In this document: in pieces, positions 36,012 through 48,499 of the stretch | Numbering within the stretch: position 1 is the first letter of the stretch | How the letters are laid out: each line of letters begins with the position of its first letter | Source of the DNA: Tanypteryx hageni | Lineage: Eukaryota > Arthropoda > Insecta > Odonata > Petaluridae | DNA length: 64,000 bases | Direction: 5' to 3' | Assembly: GCA_028673005.1 (NCBI GenBank) | Contig: CM054114.1 | Span: forward strand, 17,545,137-17,609,136 | The notes under the pieces: model-generated | The model's database searches: none | The model's input: only the letters and a program-made list of their open reading frames with translations | Told to the model about the DNA's origin: nothing | Position numbers and translations under genes: made by a program

Positions 36012-37741
36012 CAGTAAAACCTCTTTATTTTGATCCCGAATAATTTGAAATTGCTTGTAATTCGAAGCTAAGAGCAGTCCCATGCCAACATCATAGGATT
36101 TTGCGTACTTTTTAGTACGGTTTATTCAAAATACGTTTGCAATGAAAGCGAAGATCTGGTCCAATGACTCGCGAACATTTCGTTTAATTCAAAACCTTTT
36201 CCCATATTGTGCGTTTAAGTGGAAATATACACTGCCCCCCTAACATGTAACTTCTTTTTACTTATTTAGTATTCAACGTGGAATAAAATTGCATATGATA
36301 CAAATAAAGGAATCACCATATCCTTGCATTACTAGACCTTTATTCCAGGTTCTCGGATTACTTCACGTATACTGCTTTATCGAAGATTTCTACATCTTCC
36401 TCGTAAATTTTTATTAACCCACTCAAAAAATAAAAATAAAACTTTTTACCTTAGTAATATGAGCATGATCTTCAATGTTATTTTCACTATCAGTCTCTGA
36501 ACTGACACTTTCTTCCGAATCACATTCAAGTAATATTTCAGTCTACTTTTCATCACCAGTTATTGCTTGCGTTTTTCTAATGACGCCATGATAAGTTTGA
36601 CTCTTTTAATGTTAGAAATTAAACAAAAGTAACAACGGAAAATAATAAACGATAGCTGCTTCCGCACAACTTATGTTGTTCTCATGAAATGCTGAACCAA
36701 GCACTAGCCCAGATCCGAAGACCATTCCTCCTTCCTTTCCATATAGCTCTCAAGTGTTGACGCATAAGGAAAAATATCTCAAGAGTGAGAGACACCACAA
36801 AACAGATAAACAGTGCCTGCATCCCCATATGATTTTAGCATGAAAGTTACAGAAATAACAAACAAAAGATATGTATTTTGCATCAACAGAATCTTTGCGC
36901 CAAATCTCGTTTTAAATGACACATCACGTATAGTTATTGGTATTGTGTACTACATTCGAGCAAATGCTTCACGGCATCGCCAGTGCTTCAATATGACGAT
37001 GAAACATTTAGTGTAGATCTTCCAATACATTAAGTAAGCTGGTTGTCACAAGGTCAAGTACTAGAAAATATTTAGCTTTGCGAAAACAAGTCACGAACTT
37101 TTTCGAAGAACAGAATGAACCTTGTGAAATTTTGAAAAAAAATTCTGCAGAAATGTTGCATTTTTGTGTAATTTATTGTCTAAAAAAATCATTTGCATAC
37201 TTATCTACAAGGTAAAACTAAATCCTTATTAATATACTAGCAAATATGAAAAATTTAAATTTTTTGCATTAGATTAAAAAGTCATTATATTGTGTTAAAG
37301 CCTTCAAAGTTTTCAAAATATTAGTAAGTATGAAGAACTGAAATCTATATCTATTAAATTAAAAAGTCATTAAATTATGTTTGCCTCTTTATTATTTAAA
37401 TTCTTTATTATTTAAATTTAAATCGTTTTCCCAATCTTTTTAGCATTTATTTTCGGAATCTTGTAGCTGAGTACGTGCGGTTGAAAGTCTTTTATTTTAA
37501 ACGTGGTGTAAAAGAGTAACTTGAAATATACACTGGGAAAATTTAAGTGTTCACTTCAGCTCTGTTCATGAATTCGCCTTGTGTACGAACTTGTAAGGTC
37601 AATAGTTTTGTAGCAGAACGGATAGATACGACTATATCATAAGAAATTTCGATTTTTTAAAAGTTCGTTTATTTCGAACCCGGATAATTTGAATTCGTAT
37701 TTTTGTGGTCCCTTGAACTTAGATATAACGAGGTTTTAGTG
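36012..37741. mobile_element. Pogo-like element, 1.73 kb, TA target duplication (arm A)
   Basis: Left end TA|CAGTAAAACCTCTTTAT and right end ATAACGAGGTTTTAGTG|TA are imperfect inverted repeats flanked by TA on both sides. Homology continues with GATCCCGAATAATTTGAA / AATTCAAATTATCCGGGTT. Coding traces are on both strands: minus about 36598-36446 (ILLECDSEESVSSETD, acidic) and plus about 37070-37130 (LALRKQVTNFFEEQNEP). Neither is enough for a family call beyond the Tc1/mariner-pogo-type ends. The element is inside an inferred intron. Confidence 0.7.
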
Positions 37742-38080
37742 TATCTTTTAAAATAGGGTTTTTAATATAGGTATGTTCTCAATTGAGTCAAGATAAATGA
37801 CATTTTAAAAAAGGCAACTGTAACCTGTGTAGCAACAAATGCAAGTTCTGCCTGATTGTATTTTTGTTTCCCAATATTGCCAAATACTCTTTCCTGTTAA
37901 TTCTAACAACATTTTGAAATTGATTCAGCAAAGATTCAACCTGAACATTTTCTTGAGATCCTACTAATATTGAAGCATTTATCTATCTTTGATTCTCATT
38001 AAATTTTATAGTGGCTGACTCAACCCTAATCTGAGCAGAAAATTTAATGCATTAGATATTTCAATAAAAATGGGATTTAC

Positions 38081-38137
38081 CAATTTCAGCGCCGTGGGTC
38101 CTGTGATGCCTGTTGTGCTTTCATCATAAAACCGGAC
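38081..38137 (-). CDS. Micro-exon c (57 bp), arm A
   Basis: Minus strand: acceptor CCATATTTTTTCCCAG, 57 bp in phase 0 to 0, VRFYDESTTGITGPTALKL, donor TTG|GTAAAT. Sequence and splice sites are identical to the arm B copy at 61646-61702. It follows micro-exon b in the same phase on the same strand. No family is recognised. Confidence 0.7.
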
Positions 38138-38360
38138 CTGGGAAAAAATATGGTAAAGTAAGGAAACTAGTAGAGGCATCTAAACATTATAAAAAATATA
38201 AATGGAAATTCAGCAGATAATTTTGATTTATATTTTCAATCTTGTAATGGGAGAACTAATTTTTTATTGTTGACATTATAATTATGTATTTATTGTTTTA
38301 TTATTAACTATATATAGGCTTACCATATAGTCAGGGTGTCAGAGTGGGACGTCTTTTATA

Positions 38361-38365
<5 letters not shown>

Positions 38366-38412
<47 letters not shown>
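38366..38412. repeat. (AT)n microsatellite, longer in arm A
   Basis: About 47 bp here against about 13 bp at the mirror position (61404-61416). It is one of the few clear length differences between the arms. Confidence 0.9.
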
Positions 38413-38417
<5 letters not shown>

Positions 38418-38659
38418 CACATTTTAATAGTTTCACATCAAAGAACCAAACCGGGACATTGGGAGAAGAAGGTGGAGGGCAGGGAGGTAGCAGTCAAAAA
38501 CGAAAAGTTAAAATTATCAATTAATGGGAAGTGCCAGTGATTTTATGCATAGAAATGTTTGGGATAAAAAGGATTTTCTTCTATGATTAGCACAGGCATC
38601 AGAATAAATTGAATGCAGAAACTTCATTACGAAAGCAATACTTTATTAAAGACACTCAC

Positions 38660-38692
38660 ATGTTTTTCAGCCGGTTGGCCTTGCACTCCAGC
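38660..38692 (-). CDS. Micro-exon b (33 bp), arm A
   Basis: Minus strand: strong acceptor TTGTTCTTTTCTTATTCAG, 33 bp in phase 0 to 0, AGVQGQPAEKH, consensus donor CAT|GTGAGT. The copy at 61125-61157 is identical. Acceptor tract, ending codon CAT and donor closely resemble those of micro-exon a, so the two may be related by an old exon duplication. Confidence 0.72.
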
Positions 38693-39185
38693 CTGAATAA
38701 GAAAAGAACAAGAGAACTTAATATCAATATGTAGTCATGAAATGAAGTTTTTCAAAAAAATTACAAAAGACAAAGCTGAAAACCTATGCCTAATCCCAGA
38801 AAAAAATATCTTAAGGTGCATAAAATATTTCTTTTGCACAAGTGCTGAGTCACATAATTTCTTAATATGTACTTTATTTAGTGCATGAGTTGTTGGTGCA
38901 TTCTGCAAGTGCTTGATACACTATATACAGAGAGTCTCAGACTTACGTAAGGGTTCAGTTAATAATTTATTGTACTAGTTTTCGGTACTTTGTAACCCTT
39001 TTCCGGGCAAGGTGAGCATTCCAGGCTCACTATGTTAGTCTTTCTCTAATTTCTCCTCGAAATTAGGAAGTACATTTCTATAAAATTTAGACTTCTATTA
39101 TTTTTTCATACTCAACTATGTGCGATATCGTATATGTTTTTTTAAATTCTGAATTCTAGAAAAAAATAATAAATCTATAACTTAC

Positions 39186-39245
39186 GCTAATGGGCAACGT
39201 GAGCCTTGGAGTCTCCATCCAATTTCGATCTCCTTCCCTCTTTCT
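39186..39245 (-). CDS. Micro-exon d (60 bp), arm A
   Basis: Minus strand: after TTAAAATGTAG come 60 bp in phase 0 to 0 (RKREGDRNWMETPRLTLPIS), then the donor AGC|GTAAGT. The acceptor has a poor pyrimidine tract, so this is the weakest of the four. The mirror copy (60571-60630) has the donor changed to AGT|GTAACT. Confidence 0.55.
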
Positions 39246-40184
39246 CTACATTTTAATATAATATACATATATTTGTTTTCATCTTATGTACTGGATGAGT
39301 ATCAAAAGAACCTTCGAAGCCTGACAAATATGGTATGAAAATCTGGTGGCTTTGTGACTCCAAAATTTTTACTCCTTGTATGGAATACCGTATTTAGGCA
39401 AATGAGAAAATAGGGCATATAATTTAGGATCATTTGTTGTTTAGTCACTGACAGATATTTTCAGTGGAACTAATAGCAATATCACCTGCGATAATTATTT
39501 CACAGATCTTGAATTTGCAAAAAAACTTCTTTCAAATGTGCTAACATTGGTAGGAACTGTCAGTAAAAATAAGAAATTCATCCCTTCAAAATTTATTCCG
39601 AACAAAGCACTATAAGAGGGTTCTTCACTTTTCGGATTTACTAAATTATTATGGGGTACTAATGCTAGAAGTTTTTGCCAAATTTTAAAGTTGTAGTACT
39701 TCTAGAAGTGAAAAAATATTTTTCCAATTGTTTAAATTTTAAACATTTTTAACGGCCGCTGCAATATGTTTATGGAAAGATTCATATGTTTATTTGTGCA
39801 AATGCACTACTCTGTAAATAACTTGAAAATTTCAGCATCCTAGCTCATCCCGTAGTACCTAAACGGTTATCTATTTGTATAAACTTTAAGAATATTTAAC
39901 TGCCAAACTAATTAAAATATCAAAATTTGTATAATCTTTATTTCGTTTTTTTACGAATTTTACTTATAAAAAAACTTTAAATTCCGTAGCGCATGCGGAA
40001 ATACACAAACCTTGAAAATTTGTTTAAACAATTGCAAATTTTTAGCGGCCGCATTACTGCACTTTTTCAAGATTTTCGTTTTTTCTAGTCGGTTTTGCAC
40101 AAAATGCCACCTATGAAAAAAATTTCGAATCTCCAGCTCATCTGGAAGTGCCTAAACATTAGTATCCTCCTCCTCTGTAAGAAA

Positions 40185-40375
40185 CGTCTATATATAATGA
40201 TAAGTATGCGTTTACGGCGCGGGTGGCGCGGAACGACGATTGGAAGCGAAGTTTCTAGTCTTTCTACAGTCGAAAAGCCCGCGAACACCGCGATGCGTAC
40301 ACTAATATAATAACCTGCGCAGTTGTGGCAACAAGACAAAGTTGATCGACTGCAAGACGAGGTGATAACGACGGT
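40185..40375 (+). promoter_or_regulatory. Possible promoter and untranslated first exon of the hAT relic
   Basis: TATATATAATG at 40188-40198 is followed by an unusually GC-rich 150 bp and a consensus donor GACG|GTGAGC at 40375, upstream of the hAT reading frame. A TATA box plus a short leader exon would fit a transposase gene. No transcript evidence. Mirrored at 59455-59645 (minus). Confidence 0.35.
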
Positions 40376-40470
40376 GAGCATTTCAATATTATTGTTACTT
40401 TGCCTGTAGTTCTGAGTTGTTCGATGTGTGTTAAAATTGTCTGATTATAGAATTTTATTTTATTGTATAA

Positions 40471-41797
40471 ATGGGTGCAAATGGCAAGGAAATAAAGTGT
40501 ACTTTTAAAGAGGCTTTGTAAAAGGAATATCCTTTTTTAAGAAGCGTCACAATCCATACGTAACATTCTGCACCCAATGCAATATTGAGATAAACGTTGC
40601 TCATTGTGGGAAATCTGACATCAGACTACATATGCAATCAAAGAAACATCAGTTAGCTGTCAGCTTTGTAGCTTCCATTGCTTCAATTAAGAAATTTCTT
40701 ACAGGAGATTATTCTGTTATAATGGAGCTTGTGGCAAATGAAGCGGTATCACAACTAAAACAATAATTGTTTCAGATTTTTAGATTGCACCTCTAAGATA
40801 ATTTCCACATTGTTTGTAGATAAATTTTCATCATCACGAGCAAAAAGCGAAGCAATTGTGAAAAACGTTATTACTCCAGAAACTCAAAAGAGGTTGCAAC
40901 AGGAATTGGGTGAAACTTCGTGTTTCACCATTATGATAGATTCATCTAACCACATAAAATACTGGAGTCAATGTGAAAGTTCTTGAACTTGACGTCCTGC
41001 AAGGTAAGACAATTAACCAATTGAATGATTATATTTCTCTGTTCTAAGTCACAGCAGACTTGTTGATAAGATTGTTGGCATATCAGCTGATAATACCAAT
41101 ACTAGCTTTGAAGTTGCAAAACGTGCAGGTTCTAAGAATCTTTTCCGAAATCATCGGACAACTGTAGTAGAACATTGGTGGAGATGACACACATTTGCAT
41201 TAAAATGCGTCTGATGTTCTTCCAGTTGATGTGGAAGTTGTTATTGTAAAAATATTCAGATTTGTTAATATTTACACGATACGAGTGGAGGCACTGAAAT
41301 TATTTTGTGATTTTATCGACAAATTTTGTCGTATTTGAACACAAGATTTCTGTGACTGATGCCTACTCTTGAAAGAATACTAATAATGCTTCAACCGCTA
41401 CGAGTTTATTTATTATCAGTTAAAATGCACCCGTTAATCTTAAGAAATTTTTCTAAGATCCCAAATCAGTTCTTTGGTTCTGATTCTTAGACAATGTTGC
41501 CAATATTTTCCATGATGCTATTTCCAAAATGGAGGGGAAGCCGCATGTGAATTGTTGCGCCTGTATAAGAATTTGGACGAGAGAAAAATATCTAAGTTAT
41601 TGCCGCCCAAAGTAAAAGAATTGGAGAAGAAATGTGCTAACGATGGTATTCATTCCAGCAATCCATCAAAATTTTTTAATGAACTGTGTGTCCTGAATTC
41701 GTATCTTAATAAGGACTTGCTAGACGAATGGGACAAGGAGAAAATATCTATAGATCAGAGATGGTTAAATGTACATACTTATAGATTTTTGTCATAA
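40471..41797 (+). pseudogene. BED-finger hAT-type transposase relic (arm A)
   Basis: From ATGGGTGCAAATGG the reading crosses a frame change into FCTQCNIEINVAHCGKSDIR, then LHMQSKKHQLAVSF, a C2H2/BED-type finger (C-x2-C...H-x4-H) as found at the N-terminus of hAT transposases. The remainder to about 41540 is heavily broken. The last open piece (41552-41797: KLLPPKVKELEKKCANDGIH, then FFNELCVLNSYLNKDLLDEW) resembles the helical region before the hAT C-terminus in such proteins. The assignment rests mainly on the finger. The mirror copy is at 58038-59360. Confidence 0.5.
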
Positions 41798-43176
41798 AAA
41801 CATTATTATTCCAAACACAGAATATGTGCGAATTCGTCGTCTCTCTTCCAAGTACTAACGCTTCGATAGAGAGGTAATTTTTGCTTATTAAGAACTTTTG
41901 AGGATCGATGTCTATTGAAACCATAAAATATCTCCTGACAATCCAAATGAATTACAGCGAGACTTGCTAAGATATGTTTTAAAAAAATTAAGAACATTAA
42001 ACAATTATTGAGTGAGCTGAATTATTTCAACAAATACGAGTGGAACAATATGCGATCAACTTCAGCAGTAGATGAATGACAAAATTAAAAACAAATATTG
42101 TATTAACTGGTTATATATAAATATTTTTTGCTGAATTTTGTATTTTTTTATTTTATTCTTTTTAATAAAGGCGATTCGTTATATGTGATTTAATTTTTAT
42201 ACTTTTGTAGAAATTTTCATAAAAATAAATTCACGAATAAGAAAAAATTATTTGTTTACCATGTGTCCCGAATTTTGGTTTGGAAGATATAGTCACCGTA
42301 GCAATACGTGCACAACAAGTATAAGCATGCTGCAAAAACTATGTAGTAGTTAATGTAGAAATAATGTTTGCAACGAACGCAGCATTAAAAGAATTTTCTG
42401 CTTCAACTGTAAAAAAGCGATAAAATAATTTCCATATTGTTCAAAAAACTTATATTTTTGTAATATATTTTGTAGCAAAATATTTTAATTGCCATTTTAT
42501 GTCTTTGGTAAATAAATGAATTATATTTGCTGAAAGTATTACTGCTCTTCAATCCTTCCAATGCATTGTAATCAACTGTGAGTCTCAGAGTTGGTAAAAT
42601 AGCTTGCCCAGATAAGAGTTAAGCTCCTTCTGGAAACATACTTGTTCAACACTTCCCACCGTTTTTTAGACGCAGAGGAGAAATTATAAAGCTCTTTCAC
42701 AGCAGTAAAGAAACCAATTCTTTTGAAGTATATTTTTTGCACCGTTGTTCACAATTTAAAGAACGAGCACTACAGGGAATCTTGATTTGTGCATCTACAT
42801 GTTTGATCCATTACCGCACCCTTGACCTCTCATATATTTGGCTGATAATTTTACCTTATACGGCTCCTTTAATGACGAATCTGTTTATTCTACTCAAGTT
42901 GTATCTTGAATTGGAAAAAAACTAAGGAGACTTTCATGGAATATCATTTCACATTCTCATTTAGAAGAAATACTACATTTTATTGTGCAACTGGGTAAGG
43001 AAGAGGAGAACCACCACAATAGGTATAGCGATTTTAAAAACACCGATTTGTATTTGTATACAGTACAGCAGCATAGCTAGAACGGCAGGGGCCCTCGGTA
43101 AAAGTCGCCACTTATACAATGTATAACTTTCTCCAGGATAAATGGGGAGACATCATTTCACTTACTTGTTAGTCCG

Positions 43177-43400
43177 TAAATAACTATTATTGACCGGGTG
43201 GGATAGAATTCTAGGGATTGGATAAATTTAGAGAATATTCCTTGCGGATTAGGAGTATTCTCTTAATCCATATCTATTTCGCCGTAGTATACAATAACGA
43301 AATAGATTTTGATTGTGTTTATTGCCATATTATAATAATCACCATAAATTCTGGTCAATTTGTTGTGATATTTACGCATAAATGGTGAATTGCGGCAAGT
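43177..43400. repeat. Copy of the 224-bp repeat also at 48776-48993
   Basis: Begins GTCCGTAAATAACTATTATT, then GACCGGGTGGGATAGAATTC. It is over 90% identical by eye to 48776-48993 in the same orientation, and appears a third time inverted in arm B (about 56435-56658). Confidence 0.8.
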
Positions 43401-44032
43401 TGCACACTTGGTATGGAATAAATAATAATATCGTAATTGACTCTCTGAAATGGGAATTAGGATATATTAAACAACTCGTAGAAGGCTGAATCCGCAGATA
43501 CTGAAGTTAGACATTCCTGCACACCCCTTCCTTTGGCCAATTATGGAAGTGCTTCAATATATAACTGCTTTCTGATTGTTCGCTTTGTCGTGTGTCAGCC
43601 ATGCTAAGAATAACATCAGTACCGAAATGCTGACCATTTCTCTCTTATTTCCTATTTGATTAAAGGGGTGACTGCCTTCATCTGTCCATTCTAGCAATGG
43701 GACTGACAATAACGGCTTACAACTCGAAGGACATAGAGCCCATAGCATATTTTTAAAACTAAGCTTGTGCATTAAACGTCTTTATATTCATCCTGGAAAA
43801 TAGCTAATGGCAAAACACTACTAATTTTTTTATTCCAATTTCAAAAAAATTAAATTAAGACTAATGGGACAATTTCGTGATCAGGCTTGACTACTATCAA
43901 CGTAGCAAAATTTTTTAAAATTTCTTTCTCTCAAAATAAAAGATTTTCTTTTATGATTGCAACCATAAAATGCATTCAGGCATCAGAGTAAATGGAATGC
44001 AGAAAAATCAGAACATCATGAAAAACACTCAC

Positions 44033-44089
44033 ATGTTGCTGTTCCCGTTTATGATGCTTCAAAATTCCCTTTGGAGATTTATCTTCATT
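44033..44089 (-). CDS. Micro-exon a (57 bp), arm A
   Basis: Minus strand: strong acceptor CTTGTTCTTTTCTTTATCAG, 57 bp in phase 0 to 0, NEDKSPKGILKHHKREQQH, consensus donor CAT|GTGAGT. Identical in arm B (55746-55802). It is the next exon found after the transmembrane exon, which also ends in phase 0, so the basic, hydrophilic peptide would be juxtamembrane cytoplasmic sequence. Confidence 0.7.
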
Positions 44090-45439
44090 CTGATAAAGAA
44101 AAGAACAAGATGAGTTAACGTAATTATGTAGTTATGAACTGAATTTGATGAAGATTCTCAATAAATTGACAATTTAATGAAACAAAGACTAAGCTCCAAA
44201 CTTATGCATAATCTCCGAAAAAATGTTATTTTACAGTTTCATAAAATTCATTGGCGCAAGTTAAATAACACTTCATCGTCGGTGCTTTCATAAAAACAGA
44301 AACACCATATACAGACAATCCCCGACTTACGTTAGGGTTCGGTCGCGTAAACCCGTTTACATAGTCAATACATATTATTTGAGTCAAGTGGAGTCCATAT
44401 ATATAAGATAATAAATTGCGAGAGTCCTCGCTGAATGTTTATCATCTTCCGCGAAATTACCGTCATGACTGATTGACACGTACGCACGCACCGCGAATCA
44501 TCAAAGACGCAAACGGCAGTTTTACTTGGCTGTAAATTTGGGATTACAAAAATATTATGTACCGATATATATCATGTATCGTAACCTTAATATCAATATC
44601 AACGATACACTTGTAGGAATATATTGACATATAAAAAGACTGATAAGTACATTAAAATGGTCCTTCTGTTATCAGAATATATTAAATTACGTGAAATACG
44701 GGGTTTGGTGTGGAATTTTATCATTGAACTCGCGCTGTGTACGGCTTGTTCCTACCAAAGTCTAACATTTGAAAAAACTCTCAACACACTTCCCAAAACC
44801 ATGGAGTAGTTTATTTATCAAATACAGAAAATATAAATAAATAACTGACAATTTGGAATCCGACGGCGGATCAGAGCTAAATATTTGGTGTAGTATTTGC
44901 CTGTTAGTTTTAAATTCGTTTACGAAGGCAACTTAAGCTACCAAAACCACCCGGTAGTAGGCTATCTTTTAGATTAATTGAAATATTTTTCAAATTGTTT
45001 CACAGCAAATATATGTTGAAATATATTTTTCAGAATTTTATTAACACATCACTATAGTAAAATACAAATAGCCGAAATAAATTAATATAGCGTAACATGT
45101 CATACTATTTGCAACAATTACAGTGTCATTAAAATGTCAATCAGTCACACCATCTCGTCACGATCTTAACAAAGAACCTAATCTGTTTATCATCGGCAAA
45201 TATGACTTATCAATGTAACTTGGAGGTAATTTAAGAAATACATAATAAATATTATTATTATTTAAGATCGTTAAAAGCTAAGAATGATGTAAAGAAAAAT
45301 GCTTTGTCAAATCTGGCACAGTCAGGAAAAAATAAATAGTGAAATCTTGCCCAAAATTTTGTAGCACTGGAGACTGAAAAATCCCACAGCTCCTCACGTT
45401 CCTCACTTATCTACATCTGCATGTTACCCTGCAATTCAC

Positions 45440-46627
45440 CATTCTGGTGGATGGCAGAGGGTGCACTGCACCGAGGCACACCTAACAGTTATTACTCGCA
45501 GATTTATCTTGCCAGTTATGGTCTCGTATTGTTCTCGGAAAGAAGGAGCCTCTATAACGTTCCGTCCTACAATGGATCTCACGTATCTTATCGCCATGAT
45601 CGTTTCTACCTATGTACGTTGGAGCCTCAATTACTGCCACTACATCTTCTGCTAGACATTCTGATCTGTATTTATTTAGGAGCCTTAACCTTGAGCACAT
45701 TCTACTGCCTTCCAGAGGTCTCCATTTTAAATGCTTCAATAATGATGTGAAGCTCTCCATATGTTCGTACTTTTGTTTAACGAACCTGCCTGCTCTCCGC
45801 TGTACCCATTCTAACTTCATTTTATAGTCCTCCTCATACGGATCCCATATAATGGAGGCATATTTCACCTTCGTTCTAATTAGTGAAAAATAACACGCTA
45901 CGCGGTCTTTCTCTGTACTATTCCGCACTATTCTGCCTATAAAGGTGTTTCCTGTTAGCTGCACCTATAACACGATGAATGTGCATTCTCAACGAATGGT
46001 CACGACAAATAGTAACTCCTAAATATTTTTTATGTTCAGCTGCTTGAATATTCCTTGTATCGATTTTGTACTCGAAACCTAATTCTCTATTCTTACTTCT
46101 CCACAACAGTACTACTGCACATTTACTGTATTTCATTTCAATGCTCCATTCCTTACACCATGCGGAAATGGCTTTTAAATCTTCCTACAGCGACTGATTG
46201 CCATCTCGGTTGATTATCTCCTTAAACATATATGGCGGTGTCATCTGAGAAGAGTCTGATTTTACTACTACCACCGAAAAAATACCATTTACATAAATTA
46301 GGAATAGTAGAGGGCCCAATAAACTTCTCTGAGGAACACGTGACCCGACTTGAAAGGGGGACAAGTACATTCCATTAATGACCACTATCTGTTCTCTCTT
46401 CCTGAGGAAATCTCTCACCCAATTCGCAATTTTCGGGTTGATACAGTATTTTACGTGCTTCGCTATCAAATTCCGATGTGGGACCTTATCAAACGCCTTC
46501 CTGAAGTCAATTAAAATAGAATCGCCCTGGATATTTTTTTCTCCGCATCGCAATAAATCATTCACGAAAAACCGAGTTGAGTTTCACATAATCTACCTTT
46601 CCGGAATCCGTGTTTGTATATTTTTGT
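45440..46627 (-). pseudogene. LINE RT (CR1/Jockey-like), 3' half, crossing the arm A breakpoint
   Basis: Minus-strand pieces in order: HGFRKGRLCETQLGF (about 46610-46565), LIDFRKAFDKVPHRN, QRSLLGPLLFLIYVNGI (about 46350-46290), a one-base shift at the TTTTTT run near 46280, RLFSDDTAIYV (catalytic FxDD; about 46255-46220), then KKYLGVTICRDHSLRMHIHR and ASIIWDPYEEDYKMKLEWVQ to a stop at 45482. The RT core is intact enough to classify as a non-LTR retrotransposon, with several frameshifts. Homology runs straight across the edge of the duplicated arm (46285). A TIR-bearing repeat interrupts it at 46628. Confidence 0.82.
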
Positions 46628-47281
46628 CTGATCAACCTCTTCATTTATTATAGCCATAGCTCCTTCCACGCCGATCACACAAGGGAGGAGGAAAACCCGG
46701 CGCTGGCATTCGGAATGGGACTGTTCGGTGCAACCGTTTCGGCGCGAGGATCTTTTGGCAGGGAAACCTTTCGGCGCAGGGATCATTTGGCTCAGGGATC
46801 TTTCGGCGCGGGGACCTTTCAGCGCAGGAACACATTTTTTCTCTTTCCCGGGGTAATACTCGAGCAAAATAGCAGAAAATATTGCTACTTACTATACCTA
46901 AACTTGGTAGAATTCGACGTTTATTTTTGTTTTCATCGACGATTTAAATCGACGTTTATTTTTCCTAGAAAATTTAGACTAATATTGACGCTTAAAATTA
47001 CAACTACTATAGGGTTGGTAATATTCGACATTTATTTTTCTAAAATATCGGCGTTAACTTTTCGTAAAAATTAGCGACCAATATCGACATTTACTTTCAT
47101 ACATTTTACTAGGCTTGGTAGTTTTAGAAGTTAATATTTCTTAAAACGCGATAACTACCATTATTTTTTATTCCTAAAAATCAACGACGTACATCAACGT
47201 TTATTATTATACATGTAATTGAACAATTTAGTTTTAGACCTTTATATTTTGGCTATAATAATCCAAGAGGTTGATTAGCAA
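46628..47281. mobile_element. 0.65-kb TIR element inserted in the LINE
   Basis: Left end TGATCAACCTCTTCATTTAT..TATAGCC and right end GGCTATAATAATCCAAGAGG..TTGATTAG are inverted. The insertion sits directly before the RT motif HGFRKGR. It contains a GC-rich array (46725-46835; GGCGC..GG.ACCTTTCGGCGC units) and repeated TCGACGTTTATTTTT words. It has no transposase. Its left 80 bp recur at 8230-8312. Confidence 0.6.
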
Positions 47282-47605
47282 GAAATACTCACAAACACCG
47301 ACGTTTATAAGGATGTTTTCTTAAAAAGCGATATCTAATATCGATGATTATTTCAATACATTTCATCAATTGTAACCTAGAAAAGTGTTATAAATTGAAT
47401 TGCTTCTAATTATGTTTAACTAAAAGTGTGTAAATAAAAATAAGGCTTATTTTATGCTGCTTTATTTGTTGTTATCTATATTTTGGCGAATGTATTGTTA
47501 TTGACTTCGGCCACCACCCTGGAACAGTTAACTTTTTGCAATAAATTATTCACGAAATCAAGATCATTATCGAGAAATTAACGCCGCATGAGTATAACGC
47601 ACAAC

Positions 47606-47965
47606 CTAATGTATGAATGAATATTTTGATGAAAAGTATATCATTTTGTTGAGTAATAAACAACTATGAATGCGGAAAATCTCCAGAGTGCGTATATGGA
47701 ACGATGCGCCTTCGGCAGTAATGCAAAAGAAACTAAGCACGATGGACACTCTCAGAAAGATTATGTACATTTTATGACAGGGTGCTTTTGGAAATGCCCT
47801 ACGATACTCATTTTTCAGTTCGGGAAAACCTTTCATTTTGCCTGTTGGAGGAGGTCGGCAGATAATTTCGCGCAGAGGACGCAATAGACGTCCCCCGACT
47901 TTTCGGTAAATGAAGTCTAAAGTGCGTATGGCATATCGGATCTGGCCGGGGGAAAGAAAGATCAC
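47606..47965 (-). CDS. Unassigned 119-codon frame
   Basis: Open minus-strand frame with a basic segment (YRKVGGRLLRPLREIICR) and a hydrophobic stretch (IFLRVSIVLSFFCI). No family is recognised and no splice or promoter context supports it. It may be a transposon fragment or chance. Confidence 0.2.
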   Translation of the reverse strand: MIFLSPGQIRYAIRTLDFIYRKVGGRLLRPLREIICRPPPTGKMKGFPELKNEYRRAFPKAPCHKMYIIFLRVSIVLSFFCITAEGASFHIRTLEIFRIHSCLLLNKMIYFSSKYSFIH

Positions 47966-48499
47966 AATTAACCGATCATAATATTTTGTCCTTTACCCTT
48001 GGATTCCACGGTTGCTCAGTAGGTGCCCTTAAGACAGCAGTGACATAAGTAAGCGAAATTAGAAAACAAATTCCGAATGTTGTTTGGCCGTGGGTATGAA
48101 AAGTACAGACTGTCTCTACGGTTTTGGTTGTTTGGTGGTAAAATATGTTAAGTTTTAGAGCGGATAACAAAGTTTTAAAATCATGACGCATAAATTTCCT
48201 GGAAAATGTATTGGTGAATTCTACACTTATCGAAGACAGTTCATTTTCGTCGATTTAAATTAAAAAAAAAATAGATTTTCATCGATTTAAATCGTATCCT
48301 ACCAAGCCCAACTGTATCTTGGCTTCCTGTAGGTTAAAATATTAACGGAATATTTCGTAATACTGATACCTACTGAAAATTGCTTGTAGGTACACAACAT
48401 CATCTTATGAGAATAATAACTGTTGGCGGGGGGAGGGAGGGAGAGATCGAAATAACTAACATTTATAGGGGAGATGAATGTCTATCGAATGGAAATTTC

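Larger units (their letters stand above)
35476..46285 (+). repeat. Inverted duplication, arm A (at least 10.8 kb)
   Basis: Read in inverse orientation, this stretch matches 53541-64000 almost base for base. Coordinate sums stay near 99826-99835 in the inner part, 99816 around 39-40 kb and 99476 in the outer part. The steps are explained by a shorter AT microsatellite and a 309-bp deletion in arm B. Base 64000 corresponds to 35476, so the arm may extend further left. The inner edge at 46285 falls inside a LINE RT that continues uninterrupted in homology into the spacer, which marks this arm as the original. By eye, identity is in the high nineties per cent. Contents: pogo-like element, four micro-exons, hAT relic, LINE 3' half. 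Confidence 0.95.

Noticed and set aside
40085..40381. 98-codon minus-strand frame, duplicated in both arms
   Set aside because: Antisense reading of the GC-rich leader; its duplication only reflects the arms.
43177..43260. Apparent minus exon ending AACAA|GTAAGTG
   Set aside because: The sequence is a repeat found three times in the window and lacks a good acceptor.
45421..45750. 109-codon plus-strand frame in arm A and its mirror in arm B
   Set aside because: Antisense shadow of the LINE RT C-terminus.
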